Shown: positions 25,912 through 35,864 of the stretch, one piece after another
Numbering within the stretch: position 1 is the stretch's first letter
Layout of the letters: each line of letters opens with the position of its first letter
Source: Gammaproteobacteria bacterium
GTDB lineage: Bacteria; Pseudomonadota; Gammaproteobacteria; Coxiellales; Coxiellaceae
Length of the DNA: 41,985 nt
Reading direction: 5' to 3'
Assembly: GCA_030425685.1 (NCBI GenBank)
Contig: JAUIAD010000028.1
Coordinates: 1-41,985 of the forward strand
Made by a program: the position numbers and the translations under genes
The notes under the pieces: generated by a model
Databases searched by the model: none
The model's input: the letters and a program-made list of their open reading frames with translations, nothing else
What the model was told of the DNA's origin: nothing

Positions 25912-26816
25912 GTAAGATGCCAATAAAAACTGCTGTTTTGCCTGTGGCCGGAATGGGGACTCGCTTTTTGCCTGTCACTAAAGCAGGTCCTAAAGAAATG
26001 TTGCCGGTTGTTGATAAGCCTGTTATTCAATATGTCGTTGAAGAGGCGCTCTCGGCTGGTATTAATCATTTTGTCTTTGTGACGAGTGCGACCAAGCGTG
26101 CAATTGAAGATTATTTTGATACCAACTTTGAATTGGAGACACGCTTAAAGGAGCGCGGCAAAACCGATGCGCTTTTTTCCGTGCAAAATATTTTGCCCAA
26201 TGGCGTCACCTTTAGTTATGTGCGCCAGTCGCAACCTTTAGGTCTAGGACATGCAGTTCTATGTGCGAAGGAAGTTGTCGGTGAACAGGCTTTTGCCGTT
26301 TTATTGCCTGATATTGTGATTGATTCAGGTACAGCGGAGACGTGTCTTCAAGGAATGGTGCGGCAATATAATCATCATCATGCTTCAGTGATTGCCATCG
26401 AAAGTGTTCCGTCAGCGCAGACGGATCAGTATGGTATCGTTGCGTTACAAAAAAATATTGATGCAGATCGGATTCTCTCCTTAGTGGAAAAGCCACCCGT
26501 GGATGAGGCACCTTCAAATTTAGCGGTCACAGGACGTTATATCTTAACGCCTAGGATATTTTCATTATTAGAGCAAACACCACGCGGGGTTGGTGGTGAA
26601 ATTCAATTAACGGATGCGATACAAGCATTATTGATGGAAGAGCCAGTTTTTGCACATCGTTTTAAAGGGCAGTGTTATGACTGTGGTAGTAAGATTGGTC
26701 TATTACAGGCAACTATTGCTTATGCGTTAAAACGAAATGATTTGCGAGAGCCTTTGCTTGCCTTTCTTCAGTCAGAGGTTGGCCACTTTGCAACCGTGAA
26801 GTCTACTTCTGGTTGA
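25908..26816 (+). CDS. galU: UTP-glucose-1-phosphate uridylyltransferase
   Basis: A 302-residue GalU, making UDP-glucose from UTP and glucose-1-phosphate for envelope polysaccharide and glycolipid synthesis. The opening VAGMGTRFLPVTKAGPKEML is the family's nucleotide-binding loop. Further marks are YVRQSQPLGLGHAVLCA, the metal-binding Asp of LLPDIVID, the sugar-binding VEKPPVDEAPSN with its Glu-Lys-Pro intact (unlike the paralogue upstream), and GEIQLTDAIQALL. The start ATG overlaps the pgi stop by 4 bp. It is the last gene of the four-gene operon, which with pgi would direct fructose-6-phosphate toward UDP-glucose. Confidence 0.97.
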   Translation: MSKMPIKTAVLPVAGMGTRFLPVTKAGPKEMLPVVDKPVIQYVVEEALSAGINHFVFVTSATKRAIEDYFDTNFELETRLKERGKTDALFSVQNILPNGVTFSYVRQSQPLGLGHAVLCAKEVVGEQAFAVLLPDIVIDSGTAETCLQGMVRQYNHHHASVIAIESVPSAQTDQYGIVALQKNIDADRILSLVEKPPVDEAPSNLAVTGRYILTPRIFSLLEQTPRGVGGEIQLTDAIQALLMEEPVFAHRFKGQCYDCGSKIGLLQATIAYALKRNDLREPLLAFLQSEVGHFATVKSTSG

Positions 26817-27010
26817 TGTGGGCTCATTTTTTTGTGTGTTATGTGGCTGAGTGATCAAAGTTCACGTTATTGCTAAGTTAGAATCCTTTCTCGTCTATTT
26901 TTTGTCTTGTGCTCAATAATTTCTCGCTTGTAATTGCTGGAACTCTATCGAAGACGTTGTATAATAATTTTATGTACTAGCTTTAGAAGGATCTGGAGCA
27001 CTAGATTATT

Positions 27011-27994
27011 ATGAAAATTCGTCGCAGACATCTAAATTATGGACTGGTTGTGCTTTTTAACGCTGCGCTGATTTATTTATTATCGCAGTTTGTGGTAAAA
27101 AATGTTCATCTACGTCTGTTGTGGGAAGATGTTATTCATATTAGTCAGGCCAGTATTTGGGTGGTTGCTGCCATCTATACGTTAGTGGCGTTGGTCTATG
27201 GTATTCGTTTGGCTTTATTGATGGATGTGCCAGTTAGTAAAGCTTTTTGTATTGCTTCCATTGGTAATGGTTTAAATCGAGTGTTGCCTTGTCGGTTGGG
27301 TGATGTTCTGCGTATCTATTTTGCTAAGCGCTTTTACCGTATGCGTATGACGCGCATGGTGTCGGCTACTTTTTTAGAGCGTTACTCTGATATGCTAATT
27401 TTGCTTTTAATGGCTGTGGTATTAATTTGCAGTCCTCCTTATCATCATAAAAGTACCGTGTATTATTTAGGCTTGAGCTTATTAGGTATCGCTTTGTTAT
27501 GCCTTTATCTTTATCGCGTATTGATTCTAAAAAATACATGTTTTCAACGCTTCTGTTGTCGTTCTAGGCGTGTTATGCATTTTCTTACTTTTATTCATCG
27601 CATGAGTTTTAGTAAGAATCGCTCCACCATACTTTTTTCTAGTGCGGTTATCTGGGCGTCAATTATTATTGCTTACGATGTATTTTTTCAAATAAATTTA
27701 CTCGGTGTCAGTTTTAGCTGGACGGATGCGGTTTTCTTGTGTTTTACCGCCACCTTATCGTTTGCAATCCCTTATTCGATTGGCAGCATTGGTGTTTTTG
27801 AGTCAACCGTAACTTACTATCTAATGAATCACCTGCATGTGATGGCAACGGATGCTATTGCTTTGGCGTTGGTTTTTCACTTCTTTATGGCGCTGCCACA
27901 GCTAATCTTAATGTTATTGGCATTTGCTAGCAGAAAAGTGCCGCATATTATGCGTTTTGCACTTAGGGCGAAACGCTCAGTCAATCATGTTTAG
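27011..27994 (+). CDS. Lysylphosphatidylglycerol synthase-type flippase-like membrane protein
   Basis: A 327-residue integral membrane protein with about eight hydrophobic segments, of the UPF0104 / AglD-like group (lysylphosphatidylglycerol synthase transmembrane region). Typical marks are GNGLNRVLPCRLGDVLRIYFAKR, then ATFLERYSDMLILLLM, and near the end FAIPYSIGSIGVFESTVTYYL. Proteins of this group move or modify lipids or lipid-linked sugars, and the soluble aminoacyltransferase domain of full-length MprF is absent. The exact role is unknown. GGAG lies about 12 nt upstream of the ATG, a loose spacing. A TATAAT at 26960-26965 may be its -10. It follows the galU operon by about 195 bp. Confidence 0.82.
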   Translation: MKIRRRHLNYGLVVLFNAALIYLLSQFVVKNVHLRLLWEDVIHISQASIWVVAAIYTLVALVYGIRLALLMDVPVSKAFCIASIGNGLNRVLPCRLGDVLRIYFAKRFYRMRMTRMVSATFLERYSDMLILLLMAVVLICSPPYHHKSTVYYLGLSLLGIALLCLYLYRVLILKNTCFQRFCCRSRRVMHFLTFIHRMSFSKNRSTILFSSAVIWASIIIAYDVFFQINLLGVSFSWTDAVFLCFTATLSFAIPYSIGSIGVFESTVTYYLMNHLHVMATDAIALALVFHFFMALPQLILMLLAFASRKVPHIMRFALRAKRSVNHV

Positions 27995-28009
27995 ACTATG
28001 TTTTCCCCT

Positions 28010-28039
28010 ATCCGTAAAAAAACGTCATTTTCTACGGAT
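28010..28039 (+). terminator. Possible weak terminator after the flippase-like gene
   Basis: A 7-bp stem ATCCGTA / TACGGAT encloses a 16-nt loop and is followed by TTAAT, a short T-rich tail. It lies 16 bp after the stop codon. The long loop and poor T-run make it uncertain. Confidence 0.35.
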
Positions 28040-28179
28040 TTAATACCATACCCTATGCTGTATTGTTCTTTTTTTATCTGATTGGCGTATCAGTTTAAGC
28101 CATATCAGAGATGTCGCTTATTTATTAGCTAATTATTGTGACCAAGGCAGGTTGAAAAAGTATACATGCCGAGGGTGCA

Positions 28180-31100
28180 ATGAGAAATTCAATTACGCAT
28201 ATTAGTCAATTTTTACCACAAACGCCTGATGGTTCCTGGGTATTTCTAGATATTGATGACACACTGTTGCGAGAAGAGAAAGGGTCGGGAACTGTTCAGA
28301 GTATCTCGCATAATTTAATACACATTATTGAAGGGTTGCGAGCAAGAAGTTGTAAAGTTATATATTTTACTGCCCGAAATCCTAAACGACACTGGCATAC
28401 TAAAGAACAGTTGGCAGCGTTAGAGCTATTGGTTGAAACGCCTTTTAAAAGAGTAGGGAAGATAGAGGGTGTGGAACTAGGAGATGCGGAACATTATTTG
28501 TTTGAAGATGGTGTTCTCTATGCGAAAAAAAATTCAGGACAAGATTATGTAAAAGGAGCTGTGTTAGAAGCTTTTATACAATATCTTAAGCGTCATAATC
28601 ACATTGAAAGTATTCCCTCTGACATTGTTATGGTTGATGATCATATCGAGCAGTTGGAAAGCATTAATAGTCGCCAGTTGTTTACTACTGAAGGTGTAGC
28701 CTTTCATGGTTTTTTAATGCAGCCAGCGAAACAAGCACATTGCCTTGTTAAAGGTTTTCCAAAGCATACCAGCACCTTTCCCGATCATTTAAGCGAGTTA
28801 AGTTATGACGGAACGCATATGGATGGAGGCGGTGGCGGTGTCTATCTATTAAGAGATCGTCATGATAAACGTTATGTGTTGAAAATTGGTAATCAAGCTG
28901 ATCAAATGAAAGAGGAAATATTGGCAGATGCGATCAGCCGGGCGCTTAATGTTAAAGTACCTAATTTTGCTATCTATACGCATTTGCCATTACCACTGGC
29001 AAAGCAGTTGGGGTTGAAAAGGTCAGTCGATTGGCCGGTTAGGCTGAGTGAATGGGTTTCACGGGATGATAAAGAAGAAAAGGGTGCTGAACAATCGATT
29101 ACGAAATATTTTGCCATCATTGCTTTTCTATCAAATTGGGATATTGTCAAAGAGGATAATAGAATAGGTGATTGGCTTATCGATAATGGCGCTGGATTTC
29201 GTTATCGTGCGTGTGGGGGCCTTAAAGAAAAAAATAAAGTAGTTTCAGAGTTAAGTACCCTGCGTGACCCGCGGTTTAATAAATTAAATCCAAAAATATT
29301 TGCTTCGTTGAGTGATCAGGAAATACTAGCACAAATAGAAAATCTACTAAGCCAAGCAAATACGATTTTTACTACCTTTTTTGACATGCATAAGCTGTTA
29401 AATTTCAGCAGACCTGAAGATCTGCATGATGTTATTGCTGCACGCTTAAATAGCTTGGCAGAATTTCCGGTGCTTAAATTAACTGATGAGGTGGGGCAAA
29501 AGGCAACAAAAGGTAAATCTGCCAGTATATTAACGTATACTTATAAAGACGGTAAAGCCTTTGTTTTACTAGGGCAACGAATTCGTCATCAGTGGTGGGG
29601 GAATCTAGGTGGAAAATGTGATTCGGGTGATACATTTCTCTATCGCACGGCCTGTCGGGAAGTTTTAGAAGAATCAAATAATCTATTGCAACATGATGAA
29701 CAGACAGTACAGTATGCTCCCTTTGTAAAACTAAAGTCAACTAGTCATACGATGTATGTTGATTATCATCGGTTTGTTAGCACGGATAAATTTGTAGCGG
29801 CACTAGAAAAGGCAGAAGGGCATCATAAGGAGTATACAGATTTTGATTGGGTTCCTGTTGAAAGTTTATTAGAGGCTGTAGAGCAGCCAGAGACAAAAGA
29901 ATCTGAAGGTCAGTCATGCTTATTGGTTAACTATAAAAACAGTAATGGTAACGCAAAGTCTATTATCTTACATCCACCATTAAGAGAGATCCTTCAACAA
30001 GGTGGTGCAATAAGCATTCTTAACAAGGTCAAAAAGAGAAAACGGATTAGACGGTTTGAATCGATTGCGCAACAGCGAGAAGCGCTTTCTCAAGCGGTGG
30101 TTTATCAAGCCGATACAATAAATGCGCTAAAAAGAAAGTTTGCATCAGTGGATAGTCGAGAAATAAAAGCGTTGGAGTTAAAGGAGGAAAACACCGCTAA
30201 TAGTAAAATTTCGTTATCTGAAATTCACTTGCGAACAATACTTAAAATACCAGCCGATAAAGAGTGTAGTGTTGAAGATATCGTGACAGAATTTTTAAAC
30301 TCTAATCTGAATATAGCAGGAAAAGTCTCTGATCATGTCAAGCAGCAATATATCAATGCCATAAAAGAAGAACGTCGATTACAAGGTGAAAAGGTGATTT
30401 TGTATCACGCTGCTCCCGCCGAAGTTGCTTTCCTCTATGATGTTTATACTGAAATAGGCCGCCTGCTCCATGGTCAAGCACAGGATGGTTATAGTAGCTT
30501 TCGTTTATTAGAGGTCGTTGCTAAAAGATTTAATAATTTAAAAGAGTTTATTAGTTACCATACCGATGGTGGTCGGAAATCCATTGATAACTATGCGCAA
30601 CAATTTCCAGAGATTGGCTTAAGTATGAACTTGTTTCTATTTGGTAATCACAATACTGCGACATCTTCATCTTATTATATGTTTTCAAAAAATTCTGCGT
30701 CGCGTAGTCTGTATAATCAGTTTATTGGCGATACATTAAAAGAAATTTTAATGGCTATGGATACCCCTATTAAATTGATGGATGCAATTATTCAACGCTT
30801 TGTTGATATTTATAAAAATTTTTATAAAGGTAGGGGTGGTTCATTATCGCTTGTCAGTATTGACAAAAGTATAGTTGATTCCATTTGCTACCCATCGAAA
30901 TCGATAGGTGTACAAGCAAAAAAAATTACCGACACGCAAAATTCGCATGATGAATTATCATCAGTTGTTGCTGCTATTCGCAATGATGATATCACTGATG
31001 ATGGCTATATTAAAAAACTGCAGGTTAGGCTTATTTTGCTGGCTGAGCAAATGAGGCTGTTTAACAGCATTAACGTTAAAACCTATAGATCTGTTAATTC

Positions 31101-34100
31101 AACTAAATGGACTCATCCACAGGTGGCGGCACAACAGTTGCGTGGCTTAATTAATTCAGTTGTATTGCCGCGCGTTGTAGCAAGAGCAAGTGGGTTATTT
31201 AAATATACCCCAAACTTAGTAGATAAGTATAGAAGAGTAGCAAGACGTTTATTCTTATATTCTGACTACAGAGATGTTCCAATCGATAAGTTTTTTAAAA
31301 AATTGAAAGTGGAGGGGGTGATATTTTTATGGGAAGACATTAATAAATTTTCCCCTGATTTTTACAGGCGGGTATATCAAAGGATGCTTCGTGGCGACCT
31401 CACGTTTGTAAAAAAATTAAATGAATTTATTGCTGAGACTGTTTCTGATGATAAAGATGGACTTATTGATAAGTTGGTATTTGAAATATTTGTTGAACTT
31501 TCTGAAGTGGGTGGTGATAAAGGCTATGCACATGTCTTTAATATTTTTTCGCCAATAATTGTTAATAGAAATAACTATGGTTTCTACTACCTCATCCATG
31601 ATTACACTTCTTGTAGGGTTAAGCCATTGGTAAAATTTCTCGAGGCTTGTTTTAAGAATGATGCATTTTCGTCATTAGTTCTTGCTGCTATTGGTAGGGC
31701 AATAAATATTGGTGTTTGTAAAATTGATTTGCTGTTTTCTCATTCTTTGTTGTTCTCTAATATTAAGTTGGATAATGACGGCTTAACTGCCTTGCATTAT
31801 TCTGCTATGTTTGGAAGAGATGAGGTGTTCAATCTTCTTTTGCAGCAAGGTGTAGATCCTTTGTTGGCAACAAATGATGGCAGAACAATATTTAGTTTTT
31901 TCGGCAGGATTGTTAAGAATAAATTAATCAAATTGTTTTTTCGCGAAAGGTCTATGATATTAAATGCTTTAAAAATTGTTAAAAATCGAAAGTTAGGTTT
32001 GCAAAAAGCTGATTTTTTTTCCTTGCTTACGGTTGCTTTATTTAATAGCAGCAAAAAAATTATTGATGACGCTATTGAGGCTTGTGGAGATTCGGCATCT
32101 GCTTTCCTTAATAGTGATGAGTTTACTGCATATGTTAGTGATAACTTCATTGTCTATAATGATCTTAGCCCTGATTTGTTCTTCTATTTAATTGATCAAG
32201 GCATGAAGATCACGCGCGGGGCAATAGTAGAGATGCTTGCTATTACAACATATCGTGACTTGGGTGTTCGTGAGAAGTTTGTTGTGTTCGCGCTTCGTAA
32301 GGTTCACGAATATGATATTTCTGTAGAAGTTGTTTTAGGAGTGCTCGAAGATGCGATAAAATATAATATCACATTCATATTGAAAGAATTCTTTATACTA
32401 TTTCCAGGGTTGTTAAATGCTATGCAGCCAAAAGATGGTATGACCCCTTTACAGCTTGCTGTTAAATATCATAATAAAGTGTTAACCCAAAACTTATTGC
32501 AAAGTGGTGCAGATTTTATTGTTCAAAGACAAAATGGAAAAACATTAATTCAGCTTGTCTGTGAGCTTGTTTTGGAGGGGCGTTCTAGGTTTGCTTACAG
32601 AGATGTGCTTGTATCCATCCTTCGTTATTTTAGACAAGAAAATATTAATGGTGATGATAATGACTTTTTCTTATTGTTAGACTGTGCGACTTTGTTTGAG
32701 GGTGTTTCTCTGGTAGAGGAGGTGGTGCAAACATTTTCTACTTCGTCAAGACAACTGCTCGCGCACCTTAGTGATGACGTGATCGTTTCTAAATTTGAAA
32801 AATGTCAGGTTGATGTTTTGCAATATTTATATCAGCAGGGAATGCAATTGTCTAAGCTGGTTGTAGATAGAGTACTTGTCTCTCTGGGTGAGGGTGTTCA
32901 CTGCTCATCTCAAGTGGCTGGCAAACTTAGTTTTGTGCTTAAGCACATTGATACGAGAAGTGTTGATATAAAGCTGGTTAAGAAAATTTTAGCGGGTGCA
33001 ATAATAAATAATCATAATGATCTGGTGAAAGATATTTTGCAAAAGTTCCCTGGTCTATTAAACGAAGGATTAACGGCTGATGGCGAAACAGCTTTCTACC
33101 TTGCTGTTTATCATTTTCAAGATGATATCGCCTCCTTTCTTGTTGACCAAGGTGCTGATATTTTTAAAAAATCAAAGCAGGGTCTTTTACCTTTAGTGGC
33201 TTTCTACAAAAAATATGGTGAAAATGCAAGTTCTTCACTTGCTTATAACTTTATAAAATCACTTTATAAAGATAAAATCAGTCTTCTACACCATGCAGCT
33301 CAACATGGTGCGTTCGGTTTTTTCAGTGAGTTGATTTATCAAGAGGATGACGTCAATAAAAAAGACAAGCAAGGGAGTACAGCACTTGATTATGTGTTAA
33401 TTCATATACTACGCGATAAACGGCCTGCGCAAAATTTTTTATCTATGTTGCTACTATTTGCTAGATGTGCAGAAAAACTAGATGACACCGGGGTGACAAA
33501 ACTGGCGCACTATTGTGATCATCTCTATGATCGCGAAGCTATATTCTTGTTGTTTAAACAGCTTGCGCGGGTAACAGATGATCAAGCTTGTGATGCACTC
33601 ATTAAGCATGCAGTGACTTTTTGTTCTCGTAATTCTATTGAAAAGCTTAAGAAAGGTTGGGCGGATAAAGGGAAAGATAAATTAGTTAATCGTATTTTTG
33701 CGTGCCAAAGTAAATTTCACCTGGAGAAAAATATATGCTCTATTATTAGTGTGTTTTTTGATTTAAGCAGTAGAGCAGCTGTTACTGACGCATATAAACG
33801 CTTAAAGTCCTATTTTCAAGGAGTTGATCCCAATAAGCTAAGGCGAGCCAATGAAGCAAAAGGCAGGGCGCCTGATAGCACCAGATTGAGTCTTGCGACA
33901 CTATCGCTTCATAATCAACACCATTACCAATGCACGATAGACAAGTTAATGAGCTGCTCTCATAATGAAAGATCTGAACTATGGTATTACGCAAAATTAA
34001 GAGGGGAGCATCATCTTGCCAAGAAGATAGTCGATTATTGTGCTAAACATGAACTTCCCATTAAGTGGGATGAGGCAATGAAGTTAGCAATCGAGAGTCA

Positions 34101-34380
34101 GAATTTAACGATATGCCAAACCTTGGTCAGTGAGGGTATGTTACCCGCCGATGGTTTTTATGACAATAGGTACCTGGGCACGGTAAGTGCTAATTTAGAT
34201 GCTGATCTAGATAGTTTTATTATGTTAGTAAAAAAACAAGTGCAGTACGATGTGAATGATATCAAAGCGCTTTATTTTGGGTTTGGTTATCTAGAACTTG
34301 TCGTTAAATATGCCTATAACAATGAGTCTGTTGCTTTGGTAGATAATACTGATGCACCTTTGGTTAAGGTAGGCATTTAG
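28180..34380 (+). CDS. Giant multidomain ankyrin protein: HAD-like, kinase-like and Nudix-like segments
   Basis: A 2066-residue protein, probably a secreted effector. Residues 1-200 look like a HAD phosphatase: DIDDT at 24-28, FTAR near 64, VDD at 152-154. Residues 205-400 look like an atypical kinase: glycine-rich GGGGGVYLL (216-224), Lys235 in YVLKIG, NWD (319-321), Asp326-Asn327 and IDNG (334-337), the order seen in PI4-kinase/HipA-type enzymes. Residues 445-600 look like a Nudix domain, with Gly478, Asp484 in place of Glu, then REVLEES (493-499). Ankyrin repeats are clear near 1198-1232, 1415-1447, 1633-1664 and 1699-1740; the rest is helical and unrecognised. No signal peptide or membrane helix. 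GAGGG precedes the ATG. The stop overlaps that of putP by 4 bp. Confidence 0.88.
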   Translation: MRNSITHISQFLPQTPDGSWVFLDIDDTLLREEKGSGTVQSISHNLIHIIEGLRARSCKVIYFTARNPKRHWHTKEQLAALELLVETPFKRVGKIEGVELGDAEHYLFEDGVLYAKKNSGQDYVKGAVLEAFIQYLKRHNHIESIPSDIVMVDDHIEQLESINSRQLFTTEGVAFHGFLMQPAKQAHCLVKGFPKHTSTFPDHLSELSYDGTHMDGGGGGVYLLRDRHDKRYVLKIGNQADQMKEEILADAISRALNVKVPNFAIYTHLPLPLAKQLGLKRSVDWPVRLSEWVSRDDKEEKGAEQSITKYFAIIAFLSNWDIVKEDNRIGDWLIDNGAGFRYRACGGLKEKNKVVSELSTLRDPRFNKLNPKIFASLSDQEILAQIENLLSQANTIFTTFFDMHKLLNFSRPEDLHDVIAARLNSLAEFPVLKLTDEVGQKATKGKSASILTYTYKDGKAFVLLGQRIRHQWWGNLGGKCDSGDTFLYRTACREVLEESNNLLQHDEQTVQYAPFVKLKSTSHTMYVDYHRFVSTDKFVAALEKAEGHHKEYTDFDWVPVESLLEAVEQPETKESEGQSCLLVNYKNSNGNAKSIILHPPLREILQQGGAISILNKVKKRKRIRRFESIAQQREALSQAVVYQADTINALKRKFASVDSREIKALELKEENTANSKISLSEIHLRTILKIPADKECSVEDIVTEFLNSNLNIAGKVSDHVKQQYINAIKEERRLQGEKVILYHAAPAEVAFLYDVYTEIGRLLHGQAQDGYSSFRLLEVVAKRFNNLKEFISYHTDGGRKSIDNYAQQFPEIGLSMNLFLFGNHNTATSSSYYMFSKNSASRSLYNQFIGDTLKEILMAMDTPIKLMDAIIQRFVDIYKNFYKGRGGSLSLVSIDKSIVDSICYPSKSIGVQAKKITDTQNSHDELSSVVAAIRNDDITDDGYIKKLQVRLILLAEQMRLFNSINVKTYRSVNSTKWTHPQVAAQQLRGLINSVVLPRVVARASGLFKYTPNLVDKYRRVARRLFLYSDYRDVPIDKFFKKLKVEGVIFLWEDINKFSPDFYRRVYQRMLRGDLTFVKKLNEFIAETVSDDKDGLIDKLVFEIFVELSEVGGDKGYAHVFNIFSPIIVNRNNYGFYYLIHDYTSCRVKPLVKFLEACFKNDAFSSLVLAAIGRAINIGVCKIDLLFSHSLLFSNIKLDNDGLTALHYSAMFGRDEVFNLLLQQGVDPLLATNDGRTIFSFFGRIVKNKLIKLFFRERSMILNALKIVKNRKLGLQKADFFSLLTVALFNSSKKIIDDAIEACGDSASAFLNSDEFTAYVSDNFIVYNDLSPDLFFYLIDQGMKITRGAIVEMLAITTYRDLGVREKFVVFALRKVHEYDISVEVVLGVLEDAIKYNITFILKEFFILFPGLLNAMQPKDGMTPLQLAVKYHNKVLTQNLLQSGADFIVQRQNGKTLIQLVCELVLEGRSRFAYRDVLVSILRYFRQENINGDDNDFFLLLDCATLFEGVSLVEEVVQTFSTSSRQLLAHLSDDVIVSKFEKCQVDVLQYLYQQGMQLSKLVVDRVLVSLGEGVHCSSQVAGKLSFVLKHIDTRSVDIKLVKKILAGAIINNHNDLVKDILQKFPGLLNEGLTADGETAFYLAVYHFQDDIASFLVDQGADIFKKSKQGLLPLVAFYKKYGENASSSLAYNFIKSLYKDKISLLHHAAQHGAFGFFSELIYQEDDVNKKDKQGSTALDYVLIHILRDKRPAQNFLSMLLLFARCAEKLDDTGVTKLAHYCDHLYDREAIFLLFKQLARVTDDQACDALIKHAVTFCSRNSIEKLKKGWADKGKDKLVNRIFACQSKFHLEKNICSIISVFFDLSSRAAVTDAYKRLKSYFQGVDPNKLRRANEAKGRAPDSTRLSLATLSLHNQHHYQCTIDKLMSCSHNERSELWYYAKLRGEHHLAKKIVDYCAKHELPIKWDEAMKLAIESQNLTICQTLVSEGMLPADGFYDNRYLGTVSANLDADLDSFIMLVKKQVQYDVNDIKALYFGFGYLELVVKYAYNNESVALVDNTDAPLVKVGI

Positions 34381-35864
34381 GTCTGTGCCTGTTCCTTAGC
34401 TTGTTCAAATTCATGTTCGATCTCTTGGCAAGGTGGTTTATCCATTAAGCTGACAACAATAATAACGATGCTTGCTAATATAAAACCAGGAATAATTTCA
34501 TAAATGCCAAACCAACCACCCAAGGTAGCAATAACATTTTTCCAAATAACAATGGTGATAGCACCCGTTAAAATACCAGCGATAGCGCCTTTGCGCGTGG
34601 TGCGTTTCCAGAACAGTGAAAGAATAATCAGCGGACCAAAAGAGGCGGCAAGACCACCCCAAGCATAACTAACCAGTTGTAAAATATTTCCATCAGGGTT
34701 AGACGCTAAAAGAATAGCAACAATCGCAATAGCGATAACAGTCACTCGCCCCATTACCACAAGCTCTTTTTGTGATGCTTTAGGGCGCACAAAGCGACGA
34801 TAAAAATCAGCCGTTAGCGCACTGGAAGCAGCAAGCACTTGCGCAGAGACAGTACTCATTACTGCTGATAAAACTGCCGCTAGTAAAATACCAGTTACCC
34901 AAGGATTAAAAAGCGTTTGCGCTAATTGTAAGAAGACGCTCTCAGGATCATCTAAATTACCGGCAAAAAAGGCATGCCCAATTAAGCCTGTGCCAATCGC
35001 GCCTAGTAGCGATATCATCATCCAGGTCATACAAATTCTTCTGGCCTGTGGAATCACTTTCACTGATTTGGCCGCCATAAAGCGCACCAAGATATGCGGT
35101 TGGCCAAAGTATCCAAACCCCCAAGCAAGCAGCGATAAAATCCCCACAGCAGTAATATTATTAAAGGGGTGGAAGTAACCCGGCGCAATGTGTTGCTTAA
35201 TAGTAGATAATTCTTGCGGCGTAAAGTGCCATCCTTGTGCCATATGATGATAAGCGAAAAGCGGTGTAACGATAAGGGCGAGGAACATCAGCGTGCCTTG
35301 AAAGAAATCAATCCAGCTCAGCGCCAGAAAGCCACCTATAGCGGTGTAAAGCATGATCAGCGTAGCACTTGTCCATAAAGCAGACTTATAAGAAATATGA
35401 AAAGCAACTTTAAACAATAAACCGCCGCTGACAAAACCGGCAGCAGCGTAGAAGGTAAAGAATACCAAAACAACCAAGGCCGTAAGAAAACGAAGAAAGG
35501 TAGAATTATCACGAAAACGATGGTCAAAGTAGGCGGGTATTGTCAGTGAATCACTGGCGATCTCAGTATAAGTCCGTAAACGCGGTGCCACAAAAAGCCA
35601 GTTAAGATAAGCGCCCACACTCAAGCCAATAGGCATCCATATTTCACTAATCCCGTGCATAAAAACAGCACCTGGCAGTGCTAGTAGTAACCATCCACCC
35701 ATATCAGAAGCACCCGCCCCAAGTGCCGCAATAGGCCCACTGAGTGAGCGCCCACCAAGCATATAGTCAGATAATTGTTTGTTACGACGATTGGCTAAAA
35801 AACTCAATACAGCAATGATAGCGAAGTAAATAATAAAGGTGATGAGATAGGATTGAATATGCAT
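34377..35864 (-). CDS. putP: Sodium/proline symporter
   Basis: A 495-residue sodium:solute symporter, close to E. coli PutP (502). It imports proline with Na+. The signature DYMLGGRSLSGPIAALGAGASDMGGWLLLALPGAVF near the start matches PutP almost position for position, including the Asp and Ser-rich region that binds Na+; further on AVMSTVSAQVLAASSALTADFYRR is the conserved helix 8-9 region. I prefer the ATG at 35864 (MHIQSYLITFIIYF), which aligns with the known start; the frame stays open to a TTG at 35927. Neither has a strong ribosome binding site. It is convergent with the giant ankyrin gene, the stops sharing TTAG. Confidence 0.94.
   Translation of the reverse strand: MHIQSYLITFIIYFAIIAVLSFLANRRNKQLSDYMLGGRSLSGPIAALGAGASDMGGWLLLALPGAVFMHGISEIWMPIGLSVGAYLNWLFVAPRLRTYTEIASDSLTIPAYFDHRFRDNSTFLRFLTALVVLVFFTFYAAAGFVSGGLLFKVAFHISYKSALWTSATLIMLYTAIGGFLALSWIDFFQGTLMFLALIVTPLFAYHHMAQGWHFTPQELSTIKQHIAPGYFHPFNNITAVGILSLLAWGFGYFGQPHILVRFMAAKSVKVIPQARRICMTWMMISLLGAIGTGLIGHAFFAGNLDDPESVFLQLAQTLFNPWVTGILLAAVLSAVMSTVSAQVLAASSALTADFYRRFVRPKASQKELVVMGRVTVIAIAIVAILLASNPDGNILQLVSYAWGGLAASFGPLIILSLFWKRTTRKGAIAGILTGAITIVIWKNVIATLGGWFGIYEIIPGFILASIVIIVVSLMDKPPCQEIEHEFEQAKEQAQT

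Noticed and set aside
29474-29740. Minus-strand open frame of 88 codons inside the giant gene
   Set aside because: It is a shadow of the Nudix-like coding region, lacking a ribosome binding site and any recognisable feature.
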